Origin: Erysipelotrichaceae bacterium | GTDB taxonomy: Bacteria > Bacillota_I > Bacilli_A > Erysipelotrichales > Erysipelotrichaceae | NCBI GenBank assembly: GCA_017515475.1 | Contig: JAFWFS010000025.1 | Coordinates: 1-59,702, forward strand | DNA length: 59,702 nucleotides | Direction: 5' to 3' | Shown here: positions 51,422 through 58,833 of the stretch, one piece after another | Position numbering within the stretch: position 1 is the first letter of the stretch | Layout of the letters: the number at the start of each line of letters is the position of its first letter | Made by a program: the position numbers and the translations under genes | The notes under the pieces: model-generated | What the model was told of the DNA's origin: nothing | Database searches by the model: none | What the model saw: the letters and a program-made list of their open reading frames with translations, nothing else

Positions 51422-52414
51422 CTATTGTCTGGTCGTATCCTTCGGAGAATACAGGATGTCCAGACACTTTTCTTTTTCTTCAACGTTTTCGTCTTTCAGC
51501 ATCTTTGTCATCAGCCGCATGGAGATGGCTCCCAGATCATAGGACGGCACGACAAAAGAACTGATTTCCGGGCGTACGGACGATGTATACTTGCTTTCGT
51601 TCATGCAGACAAGCTCCATGTCTTCCGGAATGCTGATTCCGTGTCCTGTTGCGGCATTGAGCGCTGCCAGGGCCTGAGAGTCTCTGTTGGCGACGAATAC
51701 CTGATGCTTGTGATTCTTGAAATAGGATTTCAGGAACTTGTAGGTGGAACGGTTGTCTCTGGATACTTCAACAAATCCCTTGTATTCCAAATCGTGTTTC
51801 CTGAATGCCTCTTCTGCACCCTTACGCATAAAAGATGATACAAGATCGTTGCGGTAATCCTGCAGGATCGCAATATCGGTTATGCCTTTCTCCAGGTAGC
51901 TGTCGCACAGTTCAAAGACGGCTCTCTCGTAATCCACATAGACTGAACATATGTTATCAGATGAGATCTTGTTCCCGATCACTACCATCGGGATACTGTA
52001 TTCTTCAAGGAGTTTCACGGAATCGTCAAGATCCTTATCCGCATAGATGATGACGCCATCAACGCGCGACTTGATCACTTCATCGATGATCTCTTTGATA
52101 TCGGTTACCCCTTCCGTAATGGTATGAAGAAAGACATTGTACTCGTAGATCTTGGCAACATCGCATAATCCGTTGATTGCCCTGCTAAAAAAGGATACGG
52201 AAGTGGAAGGAAGGATCAGCCCGACTGTAGTCGTTCTCGACAGAGCCAGTCCCTGGGCGATCGCGTTTGGACGATATCCGAGTTTCGTGATGGCTTCTTC
52301 GACTCTTTTTTTTGTATCTTCTTTTACGACATTAGATCCATTAATGACTCTTGATACGGTAGCAAGCGAAACATGCGCTTCTTTTGCCACTTCGTAGATC
52401 GTTACCTTTTTCAT
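51422..52414 (-). CDS. ccpA: Catabolite control protein A (LacI family)
   Basis: 330 residues. The LacI helix-turn-helix VTIYEVAKEAHVSLATVSRV and hinge GYRPNAIAQGLA lead into a sugar-binding-like core. Compared with B. subtilis CcpA from memory, the N-terminus and the C-terminal RPEISSFVVPSYDLGAISMR are very close. Context agrees: murC, a DUF948 (YtxG-like) gene, then this gene and tyrS repeat the B. subtilis order. It would act with HPr-Ser-P on cre sites such as that ahead of mglB. It overlaps the preceding gene by 4 nt (ATGA). Confidence 0.88.
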   Translation of the reverse strand: MKKVTIYEVAKEAHVSLATVSRVINGSNVVKEDTKKRVEEAITKLGYRPNAIAQGLALSRTTTVGLILPSTSVSFFSRAINGLCDVAKIYEYNVFLHTITEGVTDIKEIIDEVIKSRVDGVIIYADKDLDDSVKLLEEYSIPMVVIGNKISSDNICSVYVDYERAVFELCDSYLEKGITDIAILQDYRNDLVSSFMRKGAEEAFRKHDLEYKGFVEVSRDNRSTYKFLKSYFKNHKHQVFVANRDSQALAALNAATGHGISIPEDMELVCMNESKYTSSVRPEISSFVVPSYDLGAISMRLMTKMLKDENVEEKEKCLDILYSPKDTTRQ

Positions 52415-52902
52415 TTCTTTTCTCCACGCGGCGACAGCCAGCTTTTTAATATTTCAACAGCCTTACTGTCCATAGAATCGGGAGCAAATCCCGTATTGTC
52501 GAAAGAACTCTTCTTTTCCGTTCCTTCCGCATAACCGCCGAAGCCTTCCGCATGGTCGAAAATACTTTCCATGCCGGATTCAATATCATCCGTAAATGAC
52601 GTTTTCTTATTCTGACTGCTCAGTTTCCCAATCTTACCAATGGCATTGTTGTAAAGCGTTTTTGATTTTTCTATTACTGTGGTCAGACTCTTATAGACTT
52701 CTTCGGGGTCGTTCTGTTTTGAAATCGATTTACCGACTTTCGTAATCACGCCGTTCAAGGCGCTCACGGCCTTGTCTCTGACTTGAAAAGCTTCCTGTCT
52801 CGCTGAAACATCGCACTGATCGGCAGCAACGCTTATCTCTTCGATTTTATGCTTTAGATCATCGATAACCGCTCTAACAGTATTCTCAACGTTATTGTTC
52901 AT
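52411..52902 (-). CDS. Hypothetical helical protein between YtxG-like and CcpA
   Basis: 163 residues, no signal or membrane segment. The N-terminal ~95 residues are helical and hydrophilic (AVIDDLKHKIEEIS, LTTVIEKSKTLYNNAIGKIG). A low-complexity serine/glycine-rich linker and a short C-terminal helix (AVEILKSWLSPRG) follow. It occupies the place of ytxH in B. subtilis but lacks that protein's membrane helix, so I do not call it YtxH. Tightly packed in the ytxG-ccpA operon (1-nt gap before, 4-nt overlap after). Confidence 0.7.
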   Translation of the reverse strand: MNNNVENTVRAVIDDLKHKIEEISVAADQCDVSARQEAFQVRDKAVSALNGVITKVGKSISKQNDPEEVYKSLTTVIEKSKTLYNNAIGKIGKLSSQNKKTSFTDDIESGMESIFDHAEGFGGYAEGTEKKSSFDNTGFAPDSMDSKAVEILKSWLSPRGEKK

Positions 52903-52903
52903 C

Positions 52904-53296
52904 TTATCCTCCTATGATATCTTCAGGGCTCGGTTCTTTCAGTTCATCAGTTTCTTTGGAAGATTCCTTCATAATCTCAGAAATCCTCTCTTTTACTTCT
53001 CCGGCACTCTTCGCGACGAATTCCTTTGCGTCTTTCACCGCTTCCAGCGTGGCGTCATGCGCCCTGTCGACTGTGCCGGATACCTTAACAGCCGTATCCA
53101 GAGGAGCCTGTACTTTTTCGATCGATTTGTCAACCAGATCGATCGTACCGTGCGTTTTTAAAAGCGTAGCATCTACACTATCCATGACTCTGATCAGCTT
53201 AATCAGCAGAACGATCAGACAGACAAGACTTGCTGCACCAAGGCTCGGCAGCAGATCCTTGCATAAATCTCTTAAAGCCAGTATAAAAGCGTCCAT
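52904..53296 (-). CDS. DUF948-like membrane protein (YtxG-like)
   Basis: 130 residues. One membrane helix (about 18-36, GAASLVCLIVLLIKLI) is followed by a long helical region with repeated hydrophobic spacing (IDLVDKSIEKVQAPLDTAV), as in DUF948 proteins. The position after murC and before ccpA matches B. subtilis ytxG. Function unknown; probably a membrane-anchored coiled coil. First gene of the ytxG-orf-ccpA-tyrS run, with a good promoter. Confidence 0.8.
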   Translation of the reverse strand: MDAFILALRDLCKDLLPSLGAASLVCLIVLLIKLIRVMDSVDATLLKTHGTIDLVDKSIEKVQAPLDTAVKVSGTVDRAHDATLEAVKDAKEFVAKSAGEVKERISEIMKESSKETDELKEPSPEDIIGG

Positions 53297-53319
53297 ATTC
53301 TCACCATCCTTACTCTTGT

Positions 53320-53348
53320 ATTCTAATCTAAAATGAAAATATTTTCAA
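53320..53348 (-). promoter_or_regulatory. Promoter of the ytxG-ccpA-tyrS run
   Basis: TTGAAA (53348-53343), 17-bp spacer, TAGAAT (53325-53320). Confidence 0.75.
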
Positions 53349-53376
53349 CGGAATTGTATGCCTTTACAAAAAAAGA

Positions 53377-54672
53377 TTAAAGCAATTCTTTAACCTTTTC
53401 TGCAATATTGTAGATATCTTTGCTGGACATGAATACCAGGCATTCTCCCCTGTATTCGGCCAGCTGTCTTGCTCCTTTTTCGTCTTCGCTTAAGACATGG
53501 CTTCCGGGGATCATGTCCGCCAGATATGTGATGTCGATATTCGTTCCGTCCTGCTTGTCGTCGATGGAAGTGAAGTCCAGAAGATAGATCTCGTCGGCCA
53601 GCGTCAGAGCATCCTTGAACTGCTCCGCGAAATACTTTACTCTCGAAGCCCGGTGCGGTTTAAAGATGGCGATGATCTTCCGGTCCGGATATCTCTTTCT
53701 TGAAGCCTCGATGGTAACCTTTACTTCCGTCGGATGATGCGCATAGTCGTCAACGAAAACCGTATCCTTGTACTCTTCTATGACATATCTTCTCTTAGGT
53801 CCTACAAACAACTGCAGGGCTTCTTCGATCTTATCGTGATCAAAATGCATGTAGTTTCCCAATGAAAGAATGCCCAGCAGATCAATCAGCAGATGATCAC
53901 CGACAAAAGGAACAGCGTAATGATGCAGCTTTCTGCCATGATACATCAGATCGAATGATGTCTCGGTGCTGTCGCTGACGACATTTTCCGGATAATAGTC
54001 ATTATTCGATGTCAATCCAAAAGAATAGGCAGGAACACTGAAATTCAGCTTACGACACCATTCATCATCGCCGTAATAGAATACAGCTTCCTTAACGTGG
54101 TCCACAAATTCCTGATAGGAATTGAAATAATCGATCTCATCCTTGAAATAATCAACATGGTCGATTTCGATATTGGTGATAACGGCATACTCCGGATAGT
54201 AGGCAAGAAAATGTCTTCTGAATTCATCCGACTCGACACAGAGGTATTCGCTGTCTTTCGTCAGATACCCTTCTCCATCTCCGATCAGATAACCGGTCTT
54301 CCTGAATGCCGAAAAGACGGTTTTTGCCAGAGTCGTCGTCGTAGTCTTGCCATGAGAACCGCAGATACTGATGCTCTTGTAGTTTTTCATCAGTTCGCCA
54401 AGGAACTCGTGATAACGGTAGCACTTGCACAGTTTTCTGGCCCGGATCACTTCCGGGAAATCCTCCAGGAAGGCGTTGCCGATGATTACCGTGTAACCTT
54501 CCTGAATATTGTTCTCATCAAAAGGAAGGATCCGAATCCCTCTCTTTACCAGCTCATCTTCCGTAAAAAAATGCTTCTCAAGATCAGAACCGCAGACTTC
54601 ATAGCCCAGATCATGAAGCATAACAGCCAAAGAGGCCATTCCCGTGCCTTTAATTCCGATAAAATAATACAT
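53377..54672 (-). CDS. murC: UDP-N-acetylmuramate--L-alanine ligase
   Basis: 431 residues. It adds L-alanine to UDP-MurNAc, the first peptide step of peptidoglycan synthesis. Begins MYYFIGIKGTGMASLA; ATP loop CGSHGKTTTTTLAKT; IEIDHVDYF and VDDYAHHPTEV are family hallmarks. I use ATG 54672, which shares one base with the stop of the upstream acidic-protein gene (TGATG); a GTG one codon earlier also reads in frame. 80 nt separate it from the YtxG-like gene. Confidence 0.96.
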   Translation of the reverse strand: MYYFIGIKGTGMASLAVMLHDLGYEVCGSDLEKHFFTEDELVKRGIRILPFDENNIQEGYTVIIGNAFLEDFPEVIRARKLCKCYRYHEFLGELMKNYKSISICGSHGKTTTTTLAKTVFSAFRKTGYLIGDGEGYLTKDSEYLCVESDEFRRHFLAYYPEYAVITNIEIDHVDYFKDEIDYFNSYQEFVDHVKEAVFYYGDDEWCRKLNFSVPAYSFGLTSNNDYYPENVVSDSTETSFDLMYHGRKLHHYAVPFVGDHLLIDLLGILSLGNYMHFDHDKIEEALQLFVGPKRRYVIEEYKDTVFVDDYAHHPTEVKVTIEASRKRYPDRKIIAIFKPHRASRVKYFAEQFKDALTLADEIYLLDFTSIDDKQDGTNIDITYLADMIPGSHVLSEDEKGARQLAEYRGECLVFMSSKDIYNIAEKVKELL

Positions 54673-55208
54673 CACTCATCTTCTCCAAAAGCGTCATCAA
54701 AGAGATCCATGTCATCGTCATAGCGGCTGTAACGTTCGTCTTCATTCAGAAGAAGACGATGCAGTTCTTCCTCGTCGTATGGTTCCGGTTCCGTTTCTTC
54801 ACCCTTTTCGTTCTTCAATACACTTTCCCTTGAAGCGTAGCCGTAAATCGGGGAAGTGATGATCTCCAGATGAGAGTCTTCGGGTTTATTGATCTGCGAT
54901 TCGTCTATATCCTTCTTGCTTTCATGCGGCTTCTCTCCACCTTTCAGGACACCAAAAATCGGTGAAATCTGGGTAGAGAATTCATAAGGTTCACCTGTCC
55001 TGGACTCCGGCTTTATGGTTTTCGGTTCATCCAGATCAATAAAAGCCGACTTCTCGGACTTGTGATAAAGGATATCTGCAGCCTTAATCGTATTGTCTTC
55101 TTTTTTCTTGTTCGGCCTGTCTTCTACCAGCGAAGAAGAATCATCGTCCTCGTCGTCTTCCGGTTCAAACAGAATATCGATAAACTTCTTTTTTATTTCT
55201 TCTTTCAT
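54672..55208 (-). CDS. Acidic disordered protein with repeated SPI(F/Y)G motif, coupled to murC
   Basis: 178 residues, strongly acidic, low in hydrophobics and predicted mostly disordered. After a short N-terminal helix (KEEIKKKFIDILFEPEDDE) the only ordered-looking parts are two copies of a short motif: STQISPIFGVLKG (78-90) and EIITSPIYGYAS (115-126). Such paired linear motifs often dock onto a partner protein. It is coupled to murC, so a divisome or wall-synthesis partner is possible. I recognise no family. It has its own promoter (TTGTAT/TAAAAT, 16-bp spacer). Confidence 0.75.
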   Translation of the reverse strand: MKEEIKKKFIDILFEPEDDEDDDSSSLVEDRPNKKKEDNTIKAADILYHKSEKSAFIDLDEPKTIKPESRTGEPYEFSTQISPIFGVLKGGEKPHESKKDIDESQINKPEDSHLEIITSPIYGYASRESVLKNEKGEETEPEPYDEEELHRLLLNEDERYSRYDDDMDLFDDAFGEDE

Positions 55209-55225
55209 AGCGATCTCTTTCCCTC

Positions 55226-55253
55226 ATTTTACACCATTTCAGCGGTGATACAA
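55226..55253 (-). promoter_or_regulatory. Promoter of the acidic-protein/murC pair
   Basis: TTGTAT (55253-55248), 16-bp spacer, TAAAAT (55231-55226). Confidence 0.55.
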
Positions 55254-55256
55254 TGA

Positions 55257-55919
55257 TTATTCTCCCGATTCCGTTTCATCCGTTTCCTGCACGAAATCGT
55301 TGATCGAACCGTTGACCGGCATGATCGTTTCAAACAGATTTACCTGTTTCTTTTGGTAGTCGATTACATCGATTGTTGAAAAATCGGCGAGTACTGCAGA
55401 GGTTCTGACTTCAGCGCCTCTGGCAATCAGAAAAATCCTTGAAGCCAGAGGAATCAGATCGTTTTTTTCTCCGTAACCGTAGAAGATCAGATCTTTTGTC
55501 AGAAAATGCAGCAGGTATTCTTCGCCATGCTCATAGATGCGGAAGATATACTCTTTATCGTTTCCTTCATCATCCTTGTATGTTCCTTCTTTTTTGTAGA
55601 AGAGTCTGCTTTCATCAAAGAAGCCTTCTGTTTCCAAAGGAAGTTCGTCATAGTATCTCTCGTTTATGATGCCGGAAATGTTGATGTCCAGGATGACCCT
55701 GGAACGGTTATACGTCAGAACGCAGGAAAGTTTATCTGCCGATTCTTCGCTGATGTCGCTTGGAAGATAATAATCCACATATTCCGTAAAGTTGTTATGT
55801 CTTATCTTTTCTGCTGATTCGGCACCGCCGAATACGGCGTCCAGTTCTTTTTTCAAATCGCCGTGATTTGCGCAGGAACACAGCATCAGACACATAAAAA
55901 CAAGAAAAACTCTTTTCAT
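55257..55919 (-). CDS. Lipoprotein of unknown function
   Basis: 220 residues. Lipobox LCSC (C16), the same unusual cysteine-rich form as in the lipoprotein at 49693-50202. The mature domain starts with a helix (LKKELDAVFGGAESAEKI) and then alternates strands (VLTYNRSRVILDINISGI, YIFRIYEHGEEYLLHFLTKDL). It ends in an acidic tail. No family recognised. 4 nt after radC, last gene of the SAF-domain operon. Confidence 0.75.
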   Translation of the reverse strand: MKRVFLVFMCLMLCSCANHGDLKKELDAVFGGAESAEKIRHNNFTEYVDYYLPSDISEESADKLSCVLTYNRSRVILDINISGIINERYYDELPLETEGFFDESRLFYKKEGTYKDDEGNDKEYIFRIYEHGEEYLLHFLTKDLIFYGYGEKNDLIPLASRIFLIARGAEVRTSAVLADFSTIDVIDYQKKQVNLFETIMPVNGSINDFVQETDETESGE

Positions 55920-55923
55920 ATTT

Positions 55924-56586
55924 TTATTCTAACATATTATGGTTTTTAAAACTGAAATACCCGGTTTTGCCAATGATGATGTGGTCCAGAAGAGGGATTC
56001 CCATCATTTTTCCGGAAGAAGACAGTTTTCTTGTCAACTGAATGTCGGCATCCGAAGGACTGACGTTGTCGCTTGGATGATTATGCGCAACAAGCAGGCA
56101 GGAAGACTTAAGAAGGATCGCTTTTCTTAATATCTCATCTACGCCTACGGCAGCGCTGTTCCTGTTTCCCTTATACAGAACTTCCGATTTGATGATTCCG
56201 CCTTTCCCATTCAGATATACGACAAAAAATTCTTCCTGCGGGGAATAACCCAGGCTGGCCCTGAGCCATTCTACGACTTTCTTCGGTTCATTCAGCTGAG
56301 GTTCGGATATCGTTTCCAGCCTTGTAAGCCTTTTTGCAATCTCCAGAATAGCCATCAGTTCCAGAGCCTTGGCTTTCTTGATTCCTTTGATCGAAACAAG
56401 TTCTTCATAAGACAGCGTCATCAGATTGGAAAAGCCGTTTGCCGTATCCAGGATCTCCTCGGCCAATTCAAGGACGTTCTTGTCCTTGTTTCCTGTTTTC
56501 ACCACCAAAGCGATCAGCTCGCTGTTATTAAGTGAAGAAATGCCGTACATCAAAGCCTTTTCCCTGGGCATCATTCTTTCACTCAC
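55924..56586 (-). CDS. radC: RadC/JAMM-domain protein
   Basis: 220 residues, usual length. An N-terminal helix-hairpin-helix region (IKGIKKAKALELMA) is followed by a JAMM/MPN metalloprotease-like domain with zinc ligands in HNHPSDNVSPSDAD and an upstream glutamate in SEVLYKGN. Despite the name, a direct role in repair is doubtful. In Streptococcus pneumoniae radC belongs to the late competence regulon, relevant to the sigma-H-like promoter of this operon. Its start overlaps the preceding lipoprotein gene by 8 nt. Confidence 0.93.
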   Translation of the reverse strand: MSERMMPREKALMYGISSLNNSELIALVVKTGNKDKNVLELAEEILDTANGFSNLMTLSYEELVSIKGIKKAKALELMAILEIAKRLTRLETISEPQLNEPKKVVEWLRASLGYSPQEEFFVVYLNGKGGIIKSEVLYKGNRNSAAVGVDEILRKAILLKSSCLLVAHNHPSDNVSPSDADIQLTRKLSSSGKMMGIPLLDHIIIGKTGYFSFKNHNMLE

Positions 56587-56917
56587 AGAAATACCTCCTG
56601 TTGTTCAAATCCTTAAGCGTCATCTGCAGACTGCAGTCCTCATCCGGGAACAGATCGTATTCCCTGACCAGATAGCCGTTTTCATAGTGATAGGAATCAT
56701 CCAGCTGGCTTTCAAGAAAAGATCTTTTTTCTTCATCATAAAGAAGCTTGTGAGGCAATTTAAAAGCCTCTCTGACATGAAAGGCAAGAATCGTATCATT
56801 CACAGCATTCAGATTGATTGTTATGGAATCATCATTGGAATAACGGCTGCAGGCATATGTCCGGTCATTTCGGCATCCGCTCAGTAAAATCAGTAGAATA
56901 ATCAGTTTCTTTTCCAT
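56579..56917 (-). CDS. Small lipoprotein of unknown function
   Basis: 112 residues from ATG 56917: MEKKLIILLILLSGC gives a short lipoprotein signal (C15). The mature part is about 97 residues, hydrophilic, with four further cysteines including one near each end. The longer upstream frame would run through the VanZ-like gene and destroy the signal. It overlaps VanZ-like by 16 nt and radC by 8 nt. No recognised family. Confidence 0.7.
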   Translation of the reverse strand: MEKKLIILLILLSGCRNDRTYACSRYSNDDSITINLNAVNDTILAFHVREAFKLPHKLLYDEEKRSFLESQLDDSYHYENGYLVREYDLFPDEDCSLQMTLKDLNNRRYFCE

Positions 56918-57354
56918 CTTCGAATAAACTGATGATAAAGAAAAACGCAGATGAAAGCACCGCACATATCGATCAGAACATCTACCGCGCTTCCGGAACG
57001 TCCCGGGACAAACAGCTGATGAAACTCATCGCCAACCGCAAAGAAGAAACAGAAAATCAACGACGCTGAAAAGGTCCTGTTTTTTAGTAGTTCTCTGGCA
57101 TTCATGGATGCCATGATGCCTAGAACAAAGTATTCAAAAACATGTGCCGCCTTTCTGACATAAGCGATATGCTCAATCAGAAAAGAAGCGATCGATTCGC
57201 TGTTGGTCTTGTAAAAGACAAGCGACAGAAATTCGGTAGTATAGCCGACACCGATATCCGATACTTCTGTAGACAGATCGGCAGGCTGGCTGGACAAGTA
57301 GAAAATCAGCGTCATCCACAGCAACAGAAGAATCATTTTAGCAGTCTTTTTCAC
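56902..57354 (-). CDS. VanZ-like membrane protein
   Basis: 150 residues, about four membrane helices. The VanZ signature is clear: RKAAHVFEYFVLGIM, then DEFHQLFVPGRSGSAVDVLID. VanZ raises teicoplanin resistance in enterococci by an unclear, possibly lipid-anchor-related mechanism; chromosomal relatives are common and mostly uncharacterised. No glycopeptide-resistance ligase genes are present. It sits between the SAF-domain gene and the small lipoprotein, all in one operon. Confidence 0.9.
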   Translation of the reverse strand: MKKTAKMILLLLWMTLIFYLSSQPADLSTEVSDIGVGYTTEFLSLVFYKTNSESIASFLIEHIAYVRKAAHVFEYFVLGIMASMNARELLKNRTFSASLIFCFFFAVGDEFHQLFVPGRSGSAVDVLIDMCGAFICVFLYHQFIRRWKRN

Positions 57355-57369
57355 ACGACCATTTTATCA

Positions 57370-58065
57370 CTACTGCAGATATTCAAACAGTTCCGATCCT
57401 TCATTCAGCCTGCTTAACAGATCCCTGCTGTAGGTGCCGGATCCGGCAACGATTCTGATCTCGCCCACCGTTAAGGCTTTATTGATAATGCTGACATCAT
57501 CACGGCCAACCGCCAGAGAGATGATTCCGACTCTGCTGTCGCTGTCGTAATTCAGGATCTGTTTCCCGTTTGTGTCATAAAGCCCGATGATCCGGCAGTA
57601 TTCCAGCAAAAGATCGCTGATCGGCTTATCGTTCGTATTGATCGTCAGATACAGATCCACGTACATGCCGGCATTCAGATTTCCGGTATTGACCTTTACT
57701 TCACTGACATAGATGTCGTAGGCTACCTGTCCTTTCAGCAGAAGCGTATAAGCAAGATCCTTGATATCAGTTTCCAATGCACTCTTATAGAATAGCGAAC
57801 CCTTGGGAATAGAATATGAAAGACGGACATACTTGCCAAGAACATCCTCTTTCTTCAGATATACGTCATCGCTGAGAAACTCCTTTGAAACTTCAACTTC
57901 TTTCAGATCTTTTTCACTGATCAGGGTTCTTTGAGCGATTTGATGGGAAGCCACATATGTTTTGGTATAATTCTCTGTATACTTCAGATAGGCGCTTACG
58001 GACAGATACAGGCATATCCCGGCAACGGCAGTCGGAATCATGAACATCAGAATTCTCTTTATCAT
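57370..58065 (-). CDS. SAF-domain protein, CpaB/RcpC-like
   Basis: 231 residues. One N-terminal membrane helix (about 7-28) is followed by a SAF domain (TYVASHQIAQRTLISEKDLKEV ... PKGSLFYKSAL, 38-97) and a C-terminal region with strands. The layout resembles CpaB/RcpC, the periplasmic factor of Flp/Tad pilus assembly, though no other tad genes are in the window. It heads the SAF-VanZ-lipoprotein-radC-lipoprotein operon. Strong AGGAGG ribosome site 7 nt from ATG 58065. The sigma-H-like promoter at 58084-58113 lies directly upstream. Confidence 0.8.
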   Translation of the reverse strand: MIKRILMFMIPTAVAGICLYLSVSAYLKYTENYTKTYVASHQIAQRTLISEKDLKEVEVSKEFLSDDVYLKKEDVLGKYVRLSYSIPKGSLFYKSALETDIKDLAYTLLLKGQVAYDIYVSEVKVNTGNLNAGMYVDLYLTINTNDKPISDLLLEYCRIIGLYDTNGKQILNYDSDSRVGIISLAVGRDDVSIINKALTVGEIRIVAGSGTYSRDLLSRLNEGSELFEYLQ

Positions 58066-58083
58066 CCTTTAACCTCCTAATCA

Positions 58084-58113
58084 TTATTCCCGGAAAAAGG
58101 GCCGATTCCTAAA
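58084..58113 (-). promoter_or_regulatory. Sigma-H-like promoter element of the SAF/VanZ/RadC operon
   Basis: Minus strand TTAGGAATC (58112-58104), 11-nt spacer, CGGGAATAA (58092-58084). It matches the element ahead of the sortase gene in sequence, spacing and distance to the start codon (24 versus 26 nt after CCGG). Confidence 0.5.
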
Positions 58114-58121
58114 TCAAAAAC

Positions 58122-58153
58122 ATAAAAAAGACTTGTCTCTGAGAAATAAGTCT
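58122..58153 (-). terminator. Minus-strand terminator in the spacer
   Basis: AGACTT/AAGTCT stem enclosing a second TCTC/GAGA pairing, then TTTTTT on the minus strand. It would end any transcript entering from cdd. Confidence 0.5.
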
Positions 58154-58182
58154 CCTGTTTATTAATGAATTGATGGATCAGT

Positions 58183-58216
58183 GATCGATCCTTCAGTTTT
58201 TGCTGAATGATCGACC
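58183..58216. repeat. Imperfect inverted repeat
   Basis: GATCGATCCTTCAG and CTGAATGATCGACC pair over 14 positions with three mismatches and a 6-nt loop. No U-tract follows on either side; function unknown. Confidence 0.45.
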
Positions 58217-58312
58217 GTTTCCGCTTATAGTTGTGGTTCACTGTTGAAATCGTCTATCAGATGGATGCTGAAAGTCTTTACAGAGAACTGCCGGAAAAAC
58301 TTAGACAGATAT

Positions 58313-58336
58313 AAAAGACAGCCTAGGCTGTCTTTT
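58313..58336. terminator. cdd operon terminator, bidirectional
   Basis: AAAAGACAGCC/GGCTGTCTTTT stem, T-rich on both sides. Confidence 0.85.
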
Positions 58337-58398
58337 TCTCTTTTGAATCTTTTTTTAACCGGTATTCTGATTTCAGTCTTTTTTGTTCAAAGGCTGAT

Positions 58399-58833
58399 TT
58401 ATCCTCTAAATCCGTAGCCGTCATTGTCATCCACAATATATGTGCATTCCGGCAGCATCTGTCTTAGTGTAAACTCTTTATACTCCGTTTCTGATTTCGC
58501 GCAAATGATGATGAATTCATCCGGTTTGCAGAATTCGGACATGACCTGACGGCAGACGCCGCACGGGGTGCAGTAGCCTTCGGACCCTCTGACTTCATCT
58601 CCGCTAACAACGGCAATCTTCTTGAAACTGTAGACGCCTTCGGAAATCGCCTTAAAGAAAGCTGTTCTCTCGGCACATACCGTAGCGGTAAAACCGCCGT
58701 TTTCGATGTTGCAGCCTTTATACACCTTTCCATCATCCGTCAGCAAGGCGGCTCCGACTTTCCAGTGCGAATAAGGCGCATACGCCTTCTCTCTGGCTTC
58801 GAACGCCAGTCTGATCAGTTCTTCATTGCTCAT
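58399..58833 (-). CDS. cdd: Cytidine deaminase
   Basis: 144 residues, small homotetrameric type. The zinc site is ATVCAERTAFF (C plus the catalytic E) and the cysteine pair GYCTPCGVCRQVM. N-terminal YAPYSHWKVGAAL is the substrate-side motif. It deaminates cytidine/deoxycytidine in pyrimidine salvage. The ATG follows the isomerase stop with no gap; AGGAG of its ribosome site is inside the isomerase gene, so the two are co-transcribed. Confidence 0.96.
   Translation of the reverse strand: MSNEELIRLAFEAREKAYAPYSHWKVGAALLTDDGKVYKGCNIENGGFTATVCAERTAFFKAISEGVYSFKKIAVVSGDEVRGSEGYCTPCGVCRQVMSEFCKPDEFIIICAKSETEYKEFTLRQMLPECTYIVDDNDGYGFRG

Larger units (their letters stand above)
58066..58398. other. 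333-base spacer with promoter element, hairpins and possible gene remnant
   Basis: From left to right it holds the sigma-H-like promoter (58084-58113), a minus-strand terminator (58122-58153), an imperfect 14-bp hairpin (58183-58216), a short plus-strand open stretch (58231-58313) and a bidirectional terminator (58313-58336). The plus-strand stretch encodes about 27 residues ending MDAESLYRELPEKLRQI followed by the terminator. It may be the tail of a decayed gene; I cannot name it. Nothing convincing lies in 58337-58398. Confidence 0.5.

Noticed and set aside
26642..57354. Glycopeptide resistance cluster (VanX-like and VanZ-like both present)
   Set aside because: The two genes are 30 kb apart, in different operons, with no VanA/B/D ligase, VanH or VanRS nearby.
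57370..58065. Tad/Flp pilus locus
   Set aside because: Only a CpaB-like SAF protein is present. No ATPase, prepilin peptidase or pilin genes lie in the window.
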